In this document: positions 26,313 through 36,400 of the stretch, piece by piece
Layout of the letters: every line of letters begins with the position of its first letter
How positions within the stretch are numbered: position 1 is the first letter of the stretch
Source: Ectothiorhodospira shaposhnikovii
Lineage (GTDB): Bacteria > Pseudomonadota > Gammaproteobacteria > Ectothiorhodospirales > Ectothiorhodospiraceae
DNA: 64,000 bases
Assembly: GCF_022227765.1 (NCBI RefSeq)
Contig: NZ_JAJMLZ010000002.1
Location: 248,001-312,000 of the forward strand
Direction of reading: 5' to 3'
Made by a program: the position numbers and the translations under genes
Notes under the pieces: model-generated
Seen by the model: only the letters and a program-made list of their open reading frames with translations
Database searches by the model: none
What the model was told of the DNA's origin: nothing

Positions 26313-27245
26313 TCAGGGCAGCGGTCGCCAGAACTCCACATAGGCATTCCCCAGCCCCTGAATCGCCTTGATGCGCTGGTTACGCTCCAGCTCCCAGGCA
26401 TCGGGAGGATACCGGTTGTTCCAGGCGTAATAGCGGCGTTCATCCCAGCGGCTCAGGTGAAAACCGTAGGTATCGCGCATGTAGAGCATGGTGCGGGCGA
26501 TGCTGCCCTTGGCCGCATCGGGCGGCTCGGCACGGCGCAGCCAGCGACTGATGCGGATCTCGCAGTCTCCATAGCGGTCCCCGAACCAGAACACCCGCCC
26601 CCAGTCGTAATTGGATCGGCGCCCATTGATGTAGCCGACGCTGGGATAGAGATTGTGCAGATCATTGTGGGCCGCCAAAAAACCGGGATCGACCCGCTGA
26701 CAGCATTCACGCCCCGACAGGGTCCGCCCCGATGCGGAACGGCAGGCCTCATAACGCTCCGGCTCCTGCCAGCAACGCCGGAACTGACCGAACCAGGAGG
26801 CGGGAAAGACATGCTCGGCCTCGACCCTCAAGGCCCGTGACTCGGTCACCAGGGACTCAAGGCCGCAACTGCCCAGATCCACACGCAGGTCGCCGTCATA
26901 CCGACAACCGCAGTAGAAGGTTTGGGGCTGGTCCGCATGGACGCGCTCATAAAGGGCTCTGCGGGCCAGGCTCCAGTTGGCTGCCGTCACGGGCAGCACC
27001 TCCGCCGGCACCGGGTCGCGGCGGTAACGCCAGGCCTCCGGCAGCAGGGGCTCCACCATGGCTCGGGTCTGATGGATACCCTGACGCAACTCCGGCGGCA
27101 GCAGATCCAGCGCCCAGTGGGGCATCTGGAACACGCCCAGCAAGGATGCACAGGCCAGGACCGCGCCCAGCAACCAGAGCCGGGAGCGGCGCGGGACGGG
27201 ACGGGACCCGGCGGACTTGCGCGGAGAGGAATGACGGCGGGTCAT
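26313..27245 (-). CDS. endA: Endonuclease I family nuclease
   Basis: 310 residues. An N-terminal basic stretch and hydrophobic helix (about 23-40) act as a signal or anchor. The nuclease part has the HNH/beta-beta-alpha-metal hallmark EHVFPASWF and the HNDLHNLYPSVGYINGRRSNY segment of EndA. Several Cys residues (CGCR, CC) fit a disulphide-bonded periplasmic enzyme. It degrades double-stranded DNA non-specifically. The N-terminus is longer and more basic than a normal Sec signal peptide, so it may stay membrane-tethered. Confidence 0.9.
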   Translation of the reverse strand: MTRRHSSPRKSAGSRPVPRRSRLWLLGAVLACASLLGVFQMPHWALDLLPPELRQGIHQTRAMVEPLLPEAWRYRRDPVPAEVLPVTAANWSLARRALYERVHADQPQTFYCGCRYDGDLRVDLGSCGLESLVTESRALRVEAEHVFPASWFGQFRRCWQEPERYEACRSASGRTLSGRECCQRVDPGFLAAHNDLHNLYPSVGYINGRRSNYDWGRVFWFGDRYGDCEIRISRWLRRAEPPDAAKGSIARTMLYMRDTYGFHLSRWDERRYYAWNNRYPPDAWELERNQRIKAIQGLGNAYVEFWRPLP

Positions 27246-27416
27246 GGATCAGAAATCAGACGAAGCGGAAAACGACGCACGCGAAACACCGGCATCAATC
27301 CTGGGCAGCCTCGGAACAAGGCTGCCCGTGATAATGCCGGGATCATGCCGCGACTGCATCACATGCAGACCCGGACGCCCGCGGGGCAGACCCGAAGGCC
27401 GTGCCACGACAGCGGA

Positions 27417-28151
27417 TTACTTGGCGGCGGCAGCCTGTTCGATGGCCTCGAGCAGCTGGGCATCCAGCTCGGGCAGCGCCGGGGCTTCGTCGCCGGCGGC
27501 GCCCTTGGCCTGGTCCAGCAACTGCTCGGAAACCTTGCGCAGCTCCCGATACTGCTCCACCAGCTTGGCGCTGCTTTCCAGGGCGGCCTGCAGGGTACTC
27601 ACCTTTTCATCCAGTTCACGCTTTTCCTTGCGCAGACCGGAAAGCTGGGTTTCCAACTGCTTGCGGGCGGTGGCTTCGTCATGTTTCTGCTTCTTGAGCT
27701 GCCGCAGTTTCTTCATGACGTTTTCAGGCGTATCGGCCAGGGCCTTGTTGATGGCCTTGAGGGCCTTGTCCTTCTCGGCCAGCTGCTCCTTGATGGATTT
27801 CATTTCCTTGGTGTGAGCCACGCGCTCCGCGGCCATGTCCTGCTCACCGCTCTGCAGCCGGGAAAGGGCCTCTTCGCGGGCGGCATCCGCCAGGATCTGC
27901 GCCTTCTCGCTGGCCTTGACCTTCTTTTCCATGGCGTCGATGGCCTGCCGGGCCTGCTCGTTGGCCTGCTTGATCTTTACATCCGCCTCGTTGCCCCTCT
28001 GGATGGCAACGTCAAGGGCAGCCTTGAGTTCCTCGGTGCTGCACTCAGGGTCCAGACCCAGGGCATCCGTGGCCCCCTTCATCAGCATCTGCTTGCTGAT
28101 GGCAAGTTCTTTCCAGACCTTCAACTGCAGTTCTGCTTCAGCTTGATTCAC
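27417..28151 (-). CDS. Long coiled-coil protein of unknown function
   Basis: 244 residues with no membrane segment or signal peptide. The N-terminal 60 residues form a compact part (LKVWKELAISKQMLMKGATD, LGLDPECSTEELKAAL). Residues about 65-215 are continuous charged heptad-like helix. The end is acidic and Ala-rich. I do not recognise the family. GTG at 28151 is chosen because AGGAG lies 6-7 bases before it. It follows the second H-NS-like gene on the same strand after a 171-base gap containing a hairpin (28251-28270) and a TAGAAT box, so it may have its own promoter. Confidence 0.7.
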   Translation of the reverse strand: MNQAEAELQLKVWKELAISKQMLMKGATDALGLDPECSTEELKAALDVAIQRGNEADVKIKQANEQARQAIDAMEKKVKASEKAQILADAAREEALSRLQSGEQDMAAERVAHTKEMKSIKEQLAEKDKALKAINKALADTPENVMKKLRQLKKQKHDEATARKQLETQLSGLRKEKRELDEKVSTLQAALESSAKLVEQYRELRKVSEQLLDQAKGAAGDEAPALPELDAQLLEAIEQAAAAK

Positions 28152-28250
28152 ATATGACTCCTGCACGGGTATTTCAGATGGTAGGGGTAGAGATTTTGGG
28201 CGCGCATTCTACATGACTTGAGGACCAAATGCTGCACCCAAAGTCAAGCG

Positions 28251-28270
28251 CCCGCGAATGGCATCGCGGG
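28251..28270 (-). terminator. Hairpin between the H-NS-like copy 2 and the coiled-coil gene
   Basis: A 7 bp perfect stem (CCCGCGA / TCGCGGG, six-base loop) lies 53 bases after the H-NS-like stop. No T run follows. It could be a weak terminator or a processing site. Confidence 0.35.
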
Positions 28271-28322
28271 CACGGGAAAGGCAGGGCCCTCAACAAGAAG
28301 GACGAGATGCCGGGAACACCGT

Positions 28323-28751
28323 TCAGGCGGCCCGATAGACACCGCGCCGGGGCGAGTCCAGACGCCCCTGCTTTTTGAGGTAACCCAGGGTTTGGCTGAT
28401 GTTCTTCACATTCAGACCTGCCGCTGCGGCACGTTCCCGAATCTCACCGATGGACATCTCGGGCTCGGAGGCCACGATCTCACAAATCACCTGACTGGGG
28501 CCGGCATCATCGACGGTACGGGAGGCACGCCCCGCGGACACCTTGCCGCCCAGCTTGCTGATCTCGCGATCCAGGGCCGCCAGTTCCTTGCGATGCCGAC
28601 GCACCAGTTCCCGACGTTGTTCACGCAGGGCCTGGCGCTGCTCACGCACCGCCTCCTCCTTGGCCGCGGCCTCCTGCTCTTCCCGCTTGCGCGCCAGGGC
28701 ATAGAGTTCCTGGGCGGACATTTCCATAGGGTTTTTCATGGTCTCGGTCAT
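28323..28751 (-). CDS. H-NS-like coiled-coil / winged-helix DNA-binding protein, copy 2
   Basis: 142 residues with the same plan as the protein at 923-1363. It has MSAQELYALARKREEQE, a charged coiled coil (about 11-70), a short linker, then the winged-helix part VICEIVASEPEMSIGEIRE and NISQTLGYLKKQGRL. It differs mostly in the coiled-coil face and the linker. ATG at 28751 is supported by GGAGAG upstream. An oligomerising nucleoid-associated regulator is inferred, and the two copies could form heteromers. It sits beside an AT-richer gene-poor region. Confidence 0.72.
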   Translation of the reverse strand: MTETMKNPMEMSAQELYALARKREEQEAAAKEEAVREQRQALREQRRELVRRHRKELAALDREISKLGGKVSAGRASRTVDDAGPSQVICEIVASEPEMSIGEIRERAAAAGLNVKNISQTLGYLKKQGRLDSPRRGVYRAA

Positions 28752-29685
28752 TCATCTCTCCGGAAAATCATACGGCAGGCCGATGATTCTAAATATTGGC
28801 CCACACACTTCTATTATTTTGACGACAAAACAATCCATACCGGAAACAACCACCCCATCGCATCACGGCCATGCAGCGGTGAAGTTACGACGGGAACCGG
28901 AATACGGATATATTCAGCCCACACCCTGAATGAGGCAAATCACACATACTACGTGTGTCGTGATTATGACATAAGCGCAGCATGGTTTTCACATCGCTCA
29001 AGGAAATTATTGTATATTTCGCCATTCCGGATTCGGCCTTGAAAGAGGATCTTCCGCCGTCTCCGGATCGGCATGTACTTATCAGCATCAGACAAAAGAA
29101 TGCACATCCAGGCCCGCGACTACCGATCTCGCCCGGCAGTCCGACACACATCAACAATTCACTCCACGCCACATGCAAAGACCTGGATAAACAGTTTTCA
29201 GGACAGAGACTTGCAAAGCCACTTCGACCAGGCCCGAAGAATCGAGCCCATCCGCCAAATCCCGCAAGCACCGTAAAGATGATGAGGGATCACCGGCGAA
29301 CCGAGCCTGAACTCCCGCGCCATACTCAACCGGCAGTGCAAGCCGGCCCAGAGCAGAGTCAACAGATTCAAGGCCGAAGATCCGTCAGCATCCCCAGCCC
29401 CCGCGGACGACCTGACTCAAAGCCGACCCGAACCAAACATCAGCAGATACTCATGATTTAGATATGAGTCAAACCGCGGATCATTCATGCCCAGGAAACT
29501 TCATACCCGGATCACCATGATCCGATACGGGCCCGGGTGAAAAGGAAAAAGGGCCGATCGGCCATACCGAACCATCGCCAGGGCATGAATCGACCGCGCC
29601 CGACCCAGATTGAATCCGGTCGACGGAGCAGAACGGCGAGGGAGCGGGCACACATGCCACCGATGCAAAGCCCCGACGCTTCCCC
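28752..29685. other. AT-richer region without recognisable genes
   Basis: About 930 bases. From about 28780 to 29480 the sequence is clearly less GC-rich than its surroundings. Open frames on both strands (for example 28982-29461 plus, 28885-29271 minus) lack codon bias, ribosome-binding sites and recognisable motifs, so I list none. The promoter of the H-NS-like copy 2 must lie near 28760-28850. The rest could be a decayed or horizontally acquired stretch. Confidence 0.45.
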
Positions 29686-29691
29686 TATAAT
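29686..29691 (+). promoter_or_regulatory. -10 box of the SAH riboswitch/ahcY transcript
   Basis: A perfect TATAAT lies about 15 bases before the riboswitch. No good -35 is present at 16-18 bases, so activation or an extended contact may be needed. Confidence 0.6.
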
Positions 29692-29700
29692 ACCCAGTTC

Positions 29701-29770
29701 AGTCTGAGGAGCGCTGCAACGGACCCTTCGGTTCGCCAGGCTCAGACACCTCCTAAAACGGCGCTCGCTG
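29701..29770 (+). promoter_or_regulatory. S-adenosylhomocysteine (SAH) riboswitch
   Basis: The conserved core is present in order: CTGAGGAGCGCTGCAAC, a variable hairpin (GGACCCTTCGGTTC), GCCAGGCTCAG, then AACGGCGCTCGC. CTGAG pairs with CTCAG for P1, and GAGCG pairs with CGCTC for the pseudoknot. SAH riboswitches turn genes on when the toxic by-product SAH builds up. It lies 86 bases upstream of ahcY and probably controls ahcY-metF-rsmE. Confidence 0.92.
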
Positions 29771-29855
29771 TATCCGCGATGGCGGTCGGCGAGTTGCGTT
29801 ATTTCCCCCGGCCCCATCGCACCCTCGCCCCAACGCTTTTTGAGGAGTGTGTTGA

Positions 29856-31271
29856 ATGAATGCCGTGGTAGATACCAAGAACCAGGATTTCTTTGTCAAG
29901 GACATGTCCCTGGCCGACTTCGGTCGCAAGGAAATCGCCATCGCCGAGACCGAAATGCCCGGTCTGATGGCCACCCGGGAGGAATTCTCCAAGTCCCAGC
30001 CGCTCAAGGGCGCCCGCATTGCCGGCAGCCTGCACATGACCATCCAGACGGCGGTGCTGATCGAGACCCTCCAGGCCCTGGGCGCCGATGTGCGCTGGGC
30101 CTCCTGCAACATCTTCTCCACCCAGGACCACGCCGCCGCCGCCATCGCGGCCACCGGCACGCCCGTGTTCGCCTTCAAGGGTGAAACCCTGGAAGAGTAC
30201 TGGGACTTCTGCCACCGGATCTTCGAGTGGTCCGACGGCGGCACCCCCAACATGATCCTGGACGACGGCGGTGACGCCACCCTGCTGATCCACCTGGGCG
30301 CCCGCGCCGAGCAGGACCTGTCCGTGGTGGAAAACCCCACCAACGAGGAGGAGCAGGTACTGTTTGCCCAGATCAAGGAGCGGGTCAAGCAGCAGCCCGG
30401 CTGGTACTCCAACATCCTGAAGAACATCAAGGGTGTCACCGAGGAAACCACCACCGGCGTGCATCGTCTCTACCAGATGGCCAAGGAAGGCGCCCTGCCC
30501 TTCCCCGCCATCAACGTCAACGACTCGGTCACCAAGTCCAAGTTCGACAACCTCTACGGTTGCCGCGAGTCCCTGGTGGATGCCATCAAGCGGGCCACCG
30601 ACGTGATGATCGCCGGCAAGACCGCCGTGGTCTGCGGCTATGGCGACGTGGGCAAGGGTTCCGCCCAGTCCCTGCGCGCCCTGTCCGCCGAGGTATGGAT
30701 CACCGAGATCGACCCCATCTGTGCCCTGCAGGCGGCGATGGAAGGCTACCGGGTGGTCACCATGGACGAGGCCTGCGACAAGGCCGACATCTTCGTCACC
30801 GCCACCGGCAACGTGAACGTGATCACCGCCGAGCACATGGCACGCATGCGTAACCAGGCCATTGTCTGCAACATCGGCCACTTCGATTCCGAGATCGACG
30901 TGGCCGGCCTGCGCAAGTATCAGTGGGAAAACATCAAGCCCCAGGTGGATCATGTGATCTTCCCCGACGGCCACCGCATCATCCTGCTGGCCGAAGGCCG
31001 TCTGGTGAACCTGGGCTGCGGCACCGGCCATCCCAGCTTCGTCATGTCCAACTCCTTCACCAACCAGGTGATGGCCCAGATCGAGCTGTGGCAGCACGGC
31101 GACAAATACCAGAACGACGTCTACGTGCTGCCCAAGCACCTGGACGAGAAGGTGGCCTCCCTGCACCTGAAGAAGATCGGCGCCCAGCTGACCCGCCTCA
31201 CCGAGCAGCAGGCCAAATACCTGGGCCTGTCGGTGGACGGACCGTTCAAGCCGGAACATTACCGGTACTGA
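29856..31271 (+). CDS. ahcY: Adenosylhomocysteinase
   Basis: A 471-residue cytoplasmic NAD-dependent enzyme hydrolysing SAH to adenosine and homocysteine. The NAD-binding motif is [15 protein letters not shown], and the C-terminus ends KPEHYRY as usual. It includes the about 40-residue insert typical of proteobacterial enzymes ([20 protein letters not shown]). The start ATG follows GAGG with good spacing. It is controlled by the SAH riboswitch at 29701. An intrinsic terminator lies between it and metF, so readthrough sets metF level. Confidence 0.97.
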   Translation: MNAVVDTKNQDFFVKDMSLADFGRKEIAIAETEMPGLMATREEFSKSQPLKGARIAGSLHMTIQTAVLIETLQALGADVRWASCNIFSTQDHAAAAIAATGTPVFAFKGETLEEYWDFCHRIFEWSDGGTPNMILDDGGDATLLIHLGARAEQDLSVVENPTNEEEQVLFAQIKERVKQQPGWYSNILKNIKGVTEETTTGVHRLYQMAKEGALPFPAINVNDSVTKSKFDNLYGCRESLVDAIKRATDVMIAGKTAVVCGYGDVGKGSAQSLRALSAEVWITEIDPICALQAAMEGYRVVTMDEACDKADIFVTATGNVNVITAEHMARMRNQAIVCNIGHFDSEIDVAGLRKYQWENIKPQVDHVIFPDGHRIILLAEGRLVNLGCGTGHPSFVMSNSFTNQVMAQIELWQHGDKYQNDVYVLPKHLDEKVASLHLKKIGAQLTRLTEQQAKYLGLSVDGPFKPEHYRY

Positions 31272-31289
31272 TCGGACGGGGTTGACCCG

Positions 31290-31317
31290 CCCCTCTCCCC
31301 CGGGAGAGGGGTTTTTT
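31290..31317 (+). terminator. Intrinsic terminator between ahcY and metF
   Basis: A 9 bp stem CCCCTCTCC / GGAGAGGGG is followed by six T residues. Confidence 0.88.
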
Positions 31318-31361
31318 GCGCCCATCGGATCACGCTTCCCGCAATCCCTTGCGGAGGACCC

Positions 31362-32225
31362 ATGAAATCCCAACTTCGACACGAACGCACCTTCAGCTTC
31401 GAGTTCTTCCCGCCCAAGAATGAAGAGGGCGCGGAAAAGCTGCGCAAGACCTGGACCCGGCTGGCCAGGCTGGAACCGCGCTTTTTCTCCGTTACCTACG
31501 GCGCCGGCGGCTCCACCCAGGCCCGCACCCTGGAGACGGTGCTGGACATCCACACACATTCGGGCATTGCCGCCGCGCCCCACCTGTCCTGCATCGACTC
31601 CACGGCGGAACAGATGCGATCCATCCTCAAGACCTACATGGACAACGGGCTGCGCCATATCGTCGCCCTGCGCGGGGATCTGCCCTCCGGCATGCGCGAG
31701 CCCGGCGAGTTCCGCTACGCCAACGAACTGGTGGAATTCATTCGTCGCGAGACCGGCGATCACTTCACCCTGGAAGTCGCCGCCTACCCCGAGTTCCATC
31801 CTCAGGCCCCCAGCGCCTTCAAGGACCTGGAGAACTTCAAGCGCAAGGTGGAGGCCGGCGCCGACTCGGCCATCACCCAGTATTTCTATTCGGCGGATGC
31901 CTATTTCCGCTTCGTCGACGACTGCGAGCGCATGGGCATCAACATCCCCATCGTGCCGGGCATCATGCCCATCACCAACTACAAGCAGCTGGCCCGCTTC
32001 TCCGACGCCTGCGGCGCCGAGATCCCCCGCTGGATCCGCAAGCGCCTGGAAGCCTACGGGGATGACCTGGACGCCATCCGTGCCTTCGGTGAAGAGGTGG
32101 TAAGCCGCATGTGCGATCAGCTCCTGCACGAAGGCTCGCCGGGGCTGCACTTCTACACCATGAACCAGGCCGGCCCCGTCTCGGCCATCTGGAAGAACCT
32201 GGGCCTGACCCCGCAACCGGAATGA
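31362..32225 (+). CDS. metF: 5,10-methylenetetrahydrofolate reductase
   Basis: A 287-residue FAD enzyme (TIM barrel) making 5-methyl-THF for methionine synthase. Signatures are FSFEFFPPKNEEGAEKL and VTYGAGGSTQ, plus the HLSCID and ALRGD strands. GGAGG precedes the ATG. It shares four bases with rsmE. Placed after ahcY, it completes homocysteine-to-methionine recycling. Confidence 0.96.
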   Translation: MKSQLRHERTFSFEFFPPKNEEGAEKLRKTWTRLARLEPRFFSVTYGAGGSTQARTLETVLDIHTHSGIAAAPHLSCIDSTAEQMRSILKTYMDNGLRHIVALRGDLPSGMREPGEFRYANELVEFIRRETGDHFTLEVAAYPEFHPQAPSAFKDLENFKRKVEAGADSAITQYFYSADAYFRFVDDCERMGINIPIVPGIMPITNYKQLARFSDACGAEIPRWIRKRLEAYGDDLDAIRAFGEEVVSRMCDQLLHEGSPGLHFYTMNQAGPVSAIWKNLGLTPQPE

Positions 32226-32977
32226 GAGTCCCCCGCTGCTATCTGGATCACCCCCTGGCCGTCGGCCGGGAAGTCGACCTGGACGAACGGGCCCACCGCC
32301 ATGTGGTGCAGGTCCTGCGCCTGCGCACCGGTGCCCCGCTGATCCTCTTCAACGGCGACGGCGCTGAATACACGGCCACGCTGATCCAGGCCGAACGACG
32401 GGCCTCGGCGGCGCGCATCGAGGCCCGTGTCCCCCGGGATACCCGGCCGACCCTCCCGGTCACCCTGGCGCAGGGCATCGCCAAGGGGGATCGCATGGAT
32501 TACGGCCTGCAGAAGGCCACGGAACTTGGGGTGTCCCGGATCCAGCCGGTGATTACCCGCCGCACCGTGGGCGGCGACGACGAGCGACGCCTGGACAAGC
32601 GCATGGCCCATTGGCGGGGAGTGATCATCAGCGCCTGTGAACAGTGTGGACGCAACGATATTCCCGAACTGTTGCCGCCCATGCCCCTGACGCACTGGCT
32701 GGGGGCGTACCGAAGCGGCCCGGGGGCGGAGGAACAGGCACTGGGGCTGGTGCTGGACCCGAGGGCCACCCACGGCCTCACCGGCATCAGGAACCGACCG
32801 GCATCGATCCACCTGCTGATCGGCCCCGAAGGAGGACTGGAGGAAAACGAGATCGGCCAAGCCGTCCATGAAGGCATGACGCCGGTGCGGCTGGGACCGC
32901 GAATCCTGCGCACCGAAACCGCCGGCGTGGCGGCCCTGGCGGTGATTCAGGCCCTTTGGGGCGACCTGGGAGACTGA
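32222..32977 (+). CDS. rsmE: 16S rRNA (uracil-1498-N3)-methyltransferase
   Basis: 251 residues: an N-terminal PUA-like RNA-binding part (residues 1-70) and a C-terminal SPOUT knot methyltransferase. SAM-binding knot motifs are LLIGPEGGLEENEI and LGPRILRTETAGVAAL. It methylates U1498 in the decoding centre. ATG at 32222 overlaps the metF stop (ATGA), and residues MRVPRCYLDHPL match the family start. Linkage with SAM-cycle genes is logical but not required. Confidence 0.93.
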   Translation: MRVPRCYLDHPLAVGREVDLDERAHRHVVQVLRLRTGAPLILFNGDGAEYTATLIQAERRASAARIEARVPRDTRPTLPVTLAQGIAKGDRMDYGLQKATELGVSRIQPVITRRTVGGDDERRLDKRMAHWRGVIISACEQCGRNDIPELLPPMPLTHWLGAYRSGPGAEEQALGLVLDPRATHGLTGIRNRPASIHLLIGPEGGLEENEIGQAVHEGMTPVRLGPRILRTETAGVAALAVIQALWGDLGD

Positions 32978-32982
32978 TTGGT

Positions 32983-33453
32983 TCAGAGCCGGCTCAATAC
33001 GTCCTTAAGCATGCGCTCGATGCCCTCGAAGGCGGGGATCATGCACAGTACCCCGCTGGCCCTGACCCGGGCCGCCACCGCCGCCGGGTCATCCTCCCGC
33101 CGGGGCAGATTCTGGATGTCGGCCGGGTTCAGCGTCACCGGATGGGGAATGCCCCGTACCTGCAGGGCGTAGTACTCCAGCCCGGGCAAGCGCTCGATTC
33201 CGTGCATGACCACAAAACGATTGATGCGGGTCTGACGCTCCCTGGGCACACCCAGCAGGGTGTCCAGGGAGACGATAGGCACCTGGGACTGACGCCATTC
33301 AAACACGCCCCGCAACCAGTCCGGCGCGCTCGCCACTTCCCGCACCACCTGCTGGGTCACCACCTCGACCACGGCGGACTGGGGCAGGAGCAGGTTCTGC
33401 TCCTGCAGGGAAATGATGAAGGCATGGACACTGTCGCTGATGGACTCGCTCAT
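32983..33453 (-). CDS. chpC: CheW-like adaptor of the Chp system
   Basis: A 156-residue CheW-domain protein (IISLQEQNLLLPQSAVVEVV start and GVFEWRQSQVPIVSLD core). It is the last gene of the pil/chp chemosensory operon and overlaps the pilL/chpA stop by four bases. By position it corresponds to ChpC of Pseudomonas, an alternative adaptor linking further receptors to the kinase. The receptor at 46460-48376 could be one such input; that is inference. Confidence 0.8.
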   Translation of the reverse strand: MSESISDSVHAFIISLQEQNLLLPQSAVVEVVTQQVVREVASAPDWLRGVFEWRQSQVPIVSLDTLLGVPRERQTRINRFVVMHGIERLPGLEYYALQVRGIPHPVTLNPADIQNLPRREDDPAAVAARVRASGVLCMIPAFEGIERMLKDVLSRL

Positions 33454-36400
33454 GCCGCCCCCCCGCTGCCTTGATGCTCATCGAGCACTTCCCGAATCTG
33501 CGTCAGCAGATCCATCTCCTGATAGGGTTTGCCCAGATAGCGATTAACACCGATCTCCATGGCCCGTTGCCGGTGCTTGTCGCCGGTACGGGAGGTGATC
33601 ATGATGATGGGCATGCGGCGCAGACGGGCGTCATTGCGGATATGAGTGGCCAGTTCAAAGCCATCCATGCGCGGCATCTCGATGTCCAACAACATCAGGT
33701 CCGGCACCTGCTCCTGCAACTGGGCCAGCGCGTCCACCCCGTCCCTGGCGGTCAGCACCTGGTAGCCCTGGCGTTCCAGGGCGCGGGCGGTGACCTTGCG
33801 GATGGTGATGGAGTCATCCACCACCATGACGGTGGCACGCCGGCGCTCGCTCGCCGTATCCGGCTGCACGCCGTGATAGGCCAGTCGGACACCGGCCCCC
33901 GCCCGCACCAGGGCCGGTACATCCAGGATCATCACCACGCGACCATCCCCCAGGATGGTGGCGCCGGCAATCCCCTTCACCCGGGAAACCTGAGGCCCCA
34001 CCGGTTTGATCACCACCTCGCGACTGCCCATCAAGGCATCCACATGCAGTGCGATGCGATGATCGCCCGAACGCACCAGCAGGACCGGACACATGGCGTC
34101 CGGGGATGGTATCAGGGGACGGGATACCTTGAGCAGGGCACCCAGATGCTTCACTTCATAGGCGTTGCCCGCATACTCGTAGACGGGATCGTCGGCGGCA
34201 TGGAACGCCGCCAGGTCACGCCCCTGCATGCGCAGGATGCCCTCGATGCTGGAAAGGGGAACGGCAAAGATCTCGTCACCGGTCTGCACCAGCAGGGCCT
34301 GACTGATGGCCAGGGTGAAGGGCAGGCGGATGGTGAAGCGGGTCCCCCTGCCTCGGGTGCTATCGATGGACAGCACGCCGCCGAGCTGCTTGATCTCACT
34401 GTTGACCACATCCATGCCGACACCGCGACCGGAGATCTGGCTCACCTGACTGGCGGTGGAGAACCCGGATTCCAGGATGAACTGCATCAGGTCCTGCTCG
34501 GTGAGCAGAGACGGATCACTGGACAGGCCCAGCCGCGTCACCTTGGCCCGCACGGCATCCAGATCCACGCCCGCCCCATCATCGGCGACTTCCAGCACGA
34601 CTTCCGAACCTTCACGACGCATGTGCAGGCGCACCTGCCCGGTCTCGTCCTTGCCCTGGGCACGGCGCCGGTCTGGCGCCTCGATGCCGTGGGAGATGGC
34701 ATTGCGGAGCATGTGCTCCATGGGGGCCAGCATGCGTTCCAGTACCGAGCGATCCAGCTCACTGCCCTCGCCCTCGACTTCCAGTTCCACTCGCTTGCCC
34801 AATTCCGAGGCGGTCTGTCGGACGATTCGGCGCAACCGAGGCACGATGGTGGCGAACTGCACCATGCGGGTGTGCATGAGTCCTTCCTGAAGGTCGGTGG
34901 ACACCCGGGTCTGCTGCAGTAACAGGGTTTCCGTGTCCTTGACCTGATCCGCCAGCAAACCCTGGATACTGGACAGGTCGCTGACGCTTTCCGCCAGGGC
35001 CCGGGACAGCTGCTGGATATTGGAATAGCGATCCAGCTCCAGAGGATCGAAGTCCTCCTGCCATCGGGCCGCGCCCTGCTCCTGTTCATGACGGAACAGG
35101 ATCTGGGCCTCGGTTTCCATTTCCAGCTTGCGCAACTGCTCGCGCAGGCGCTGGATGGTCTGTTCCAGCTCACCCAGGTTGAAGCCGAAACTGGTGATCT
35201 GCTGCTCCATGCGGGCATGGTAGATGTTCACCTCGCCGGCGTAGTTCACCAGGCTGTCCAGCACGTCGGCACGGACACGCACCACATCCTGCCCGGCGGC
35301 ACCGGCACGGGCCGGCTCAGGGGCGGGCCGAGGCGGTTCGGCTTCCACGCGCAGGGGAATCACCGGCTCGGCGGCACGCTCCAGGACCGGCCGGCGGCGG
35401 ATCTCGGTATCCGCCTCGGGCTCCACTGCCGGCGGCGGGGACGGCTCGGCGATGGAGACGGCCTCGCCTCCCTCGATCAAGGCATGCAGACGCGCCACCA
35501 GCCGAGGCACGGGGACCACCGTCTCGCCCTGCCGGGCCTGTTCCACCATGGTGTTGAGTTGATCCAGGGCCTGTCGCGCCACCTCGATCATGGGGGATTC
35601 CGGCGCCCGTTCCCCCTCGGTCAGGGCGATCATGAGGCTTTCCAGGGCATGGCTCAGATCGCCGATGGGGGTCATGCCGGCCATCCGGGCACCACCCTTG
35701 AGGGTATGGAGCTGACGCTGGAAGGCCTGTACGGGGTCTGGATTACCCAGGGATTCGGACCAAAGATCCAACGAGGCATCGGCGGCATGGAGAATGTCCA
35801 CCGCCTCCTCCAGGAACAGTGCCACCAGCTCCGGATCCGGCTCGTCCGTGACCGACTCCAACTCCAACTCCAACTCCAACTCCGGCGCTGGTTCGGGTTC
35901 GGGTTCGGAGTCAAGGATATCCAGGTCCGCGCGCGCTTCCGGCGACGCGACATCGGCCGGCTCGGCAGCCTCAAGGTCCCATGCCTGGCGCAGGGCCTCC
36001 TGATGGGCCTGCTCCTGCTCGTGAAGCTGTCGGAACCGGGCTTCCAGCGCCTCCGCCGTGGGCAGGGAGGCATCCCCCCGCTCCAGGGCATCCAGAACCC
36101 CATGCACATGCACGGTCAGGGCGCGCAAATCCGGCAAGGCTTCCGGGGGCACCGATGGCTCCGCTTCCGCGCGCAGATTCAAATAACGCTCACAGGTGCC
36201 GCAGACCGCGGAGATCTCGGGCACCTCGGCGGTACGGGCACTGCCGTTGAGGGTATGCATCGCCCGCAGCAGCTCGGACTGGATGGGAAGGCCCGCGGCC
36301 CCCGGCGGCACCTCGTCCAGCAGGGCCTCCAGGGTCCGCAGGTGCTGGCGGGTTTCCGCGCCGAAAATGGACAGCAGCACCGGATCCATGCGTGACACGG

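Noticed and set aside
28885-29461. Frames at 28885-29271 (minus) and 28982-29461 (plus)
   Set aside because: No ribosome-binding site, no known motif and no codon bias; rejected as genes though the region is kept as unexplained.
33471-36395. Plus-strand frames across chpA (33471-34922, 35088-36395)
   Set aside because: They mirror a long kinase gene with clear Hpt, HATPase, CheW and receiver motifs, and consist of His/Gln/Gly-rich antisense translation.
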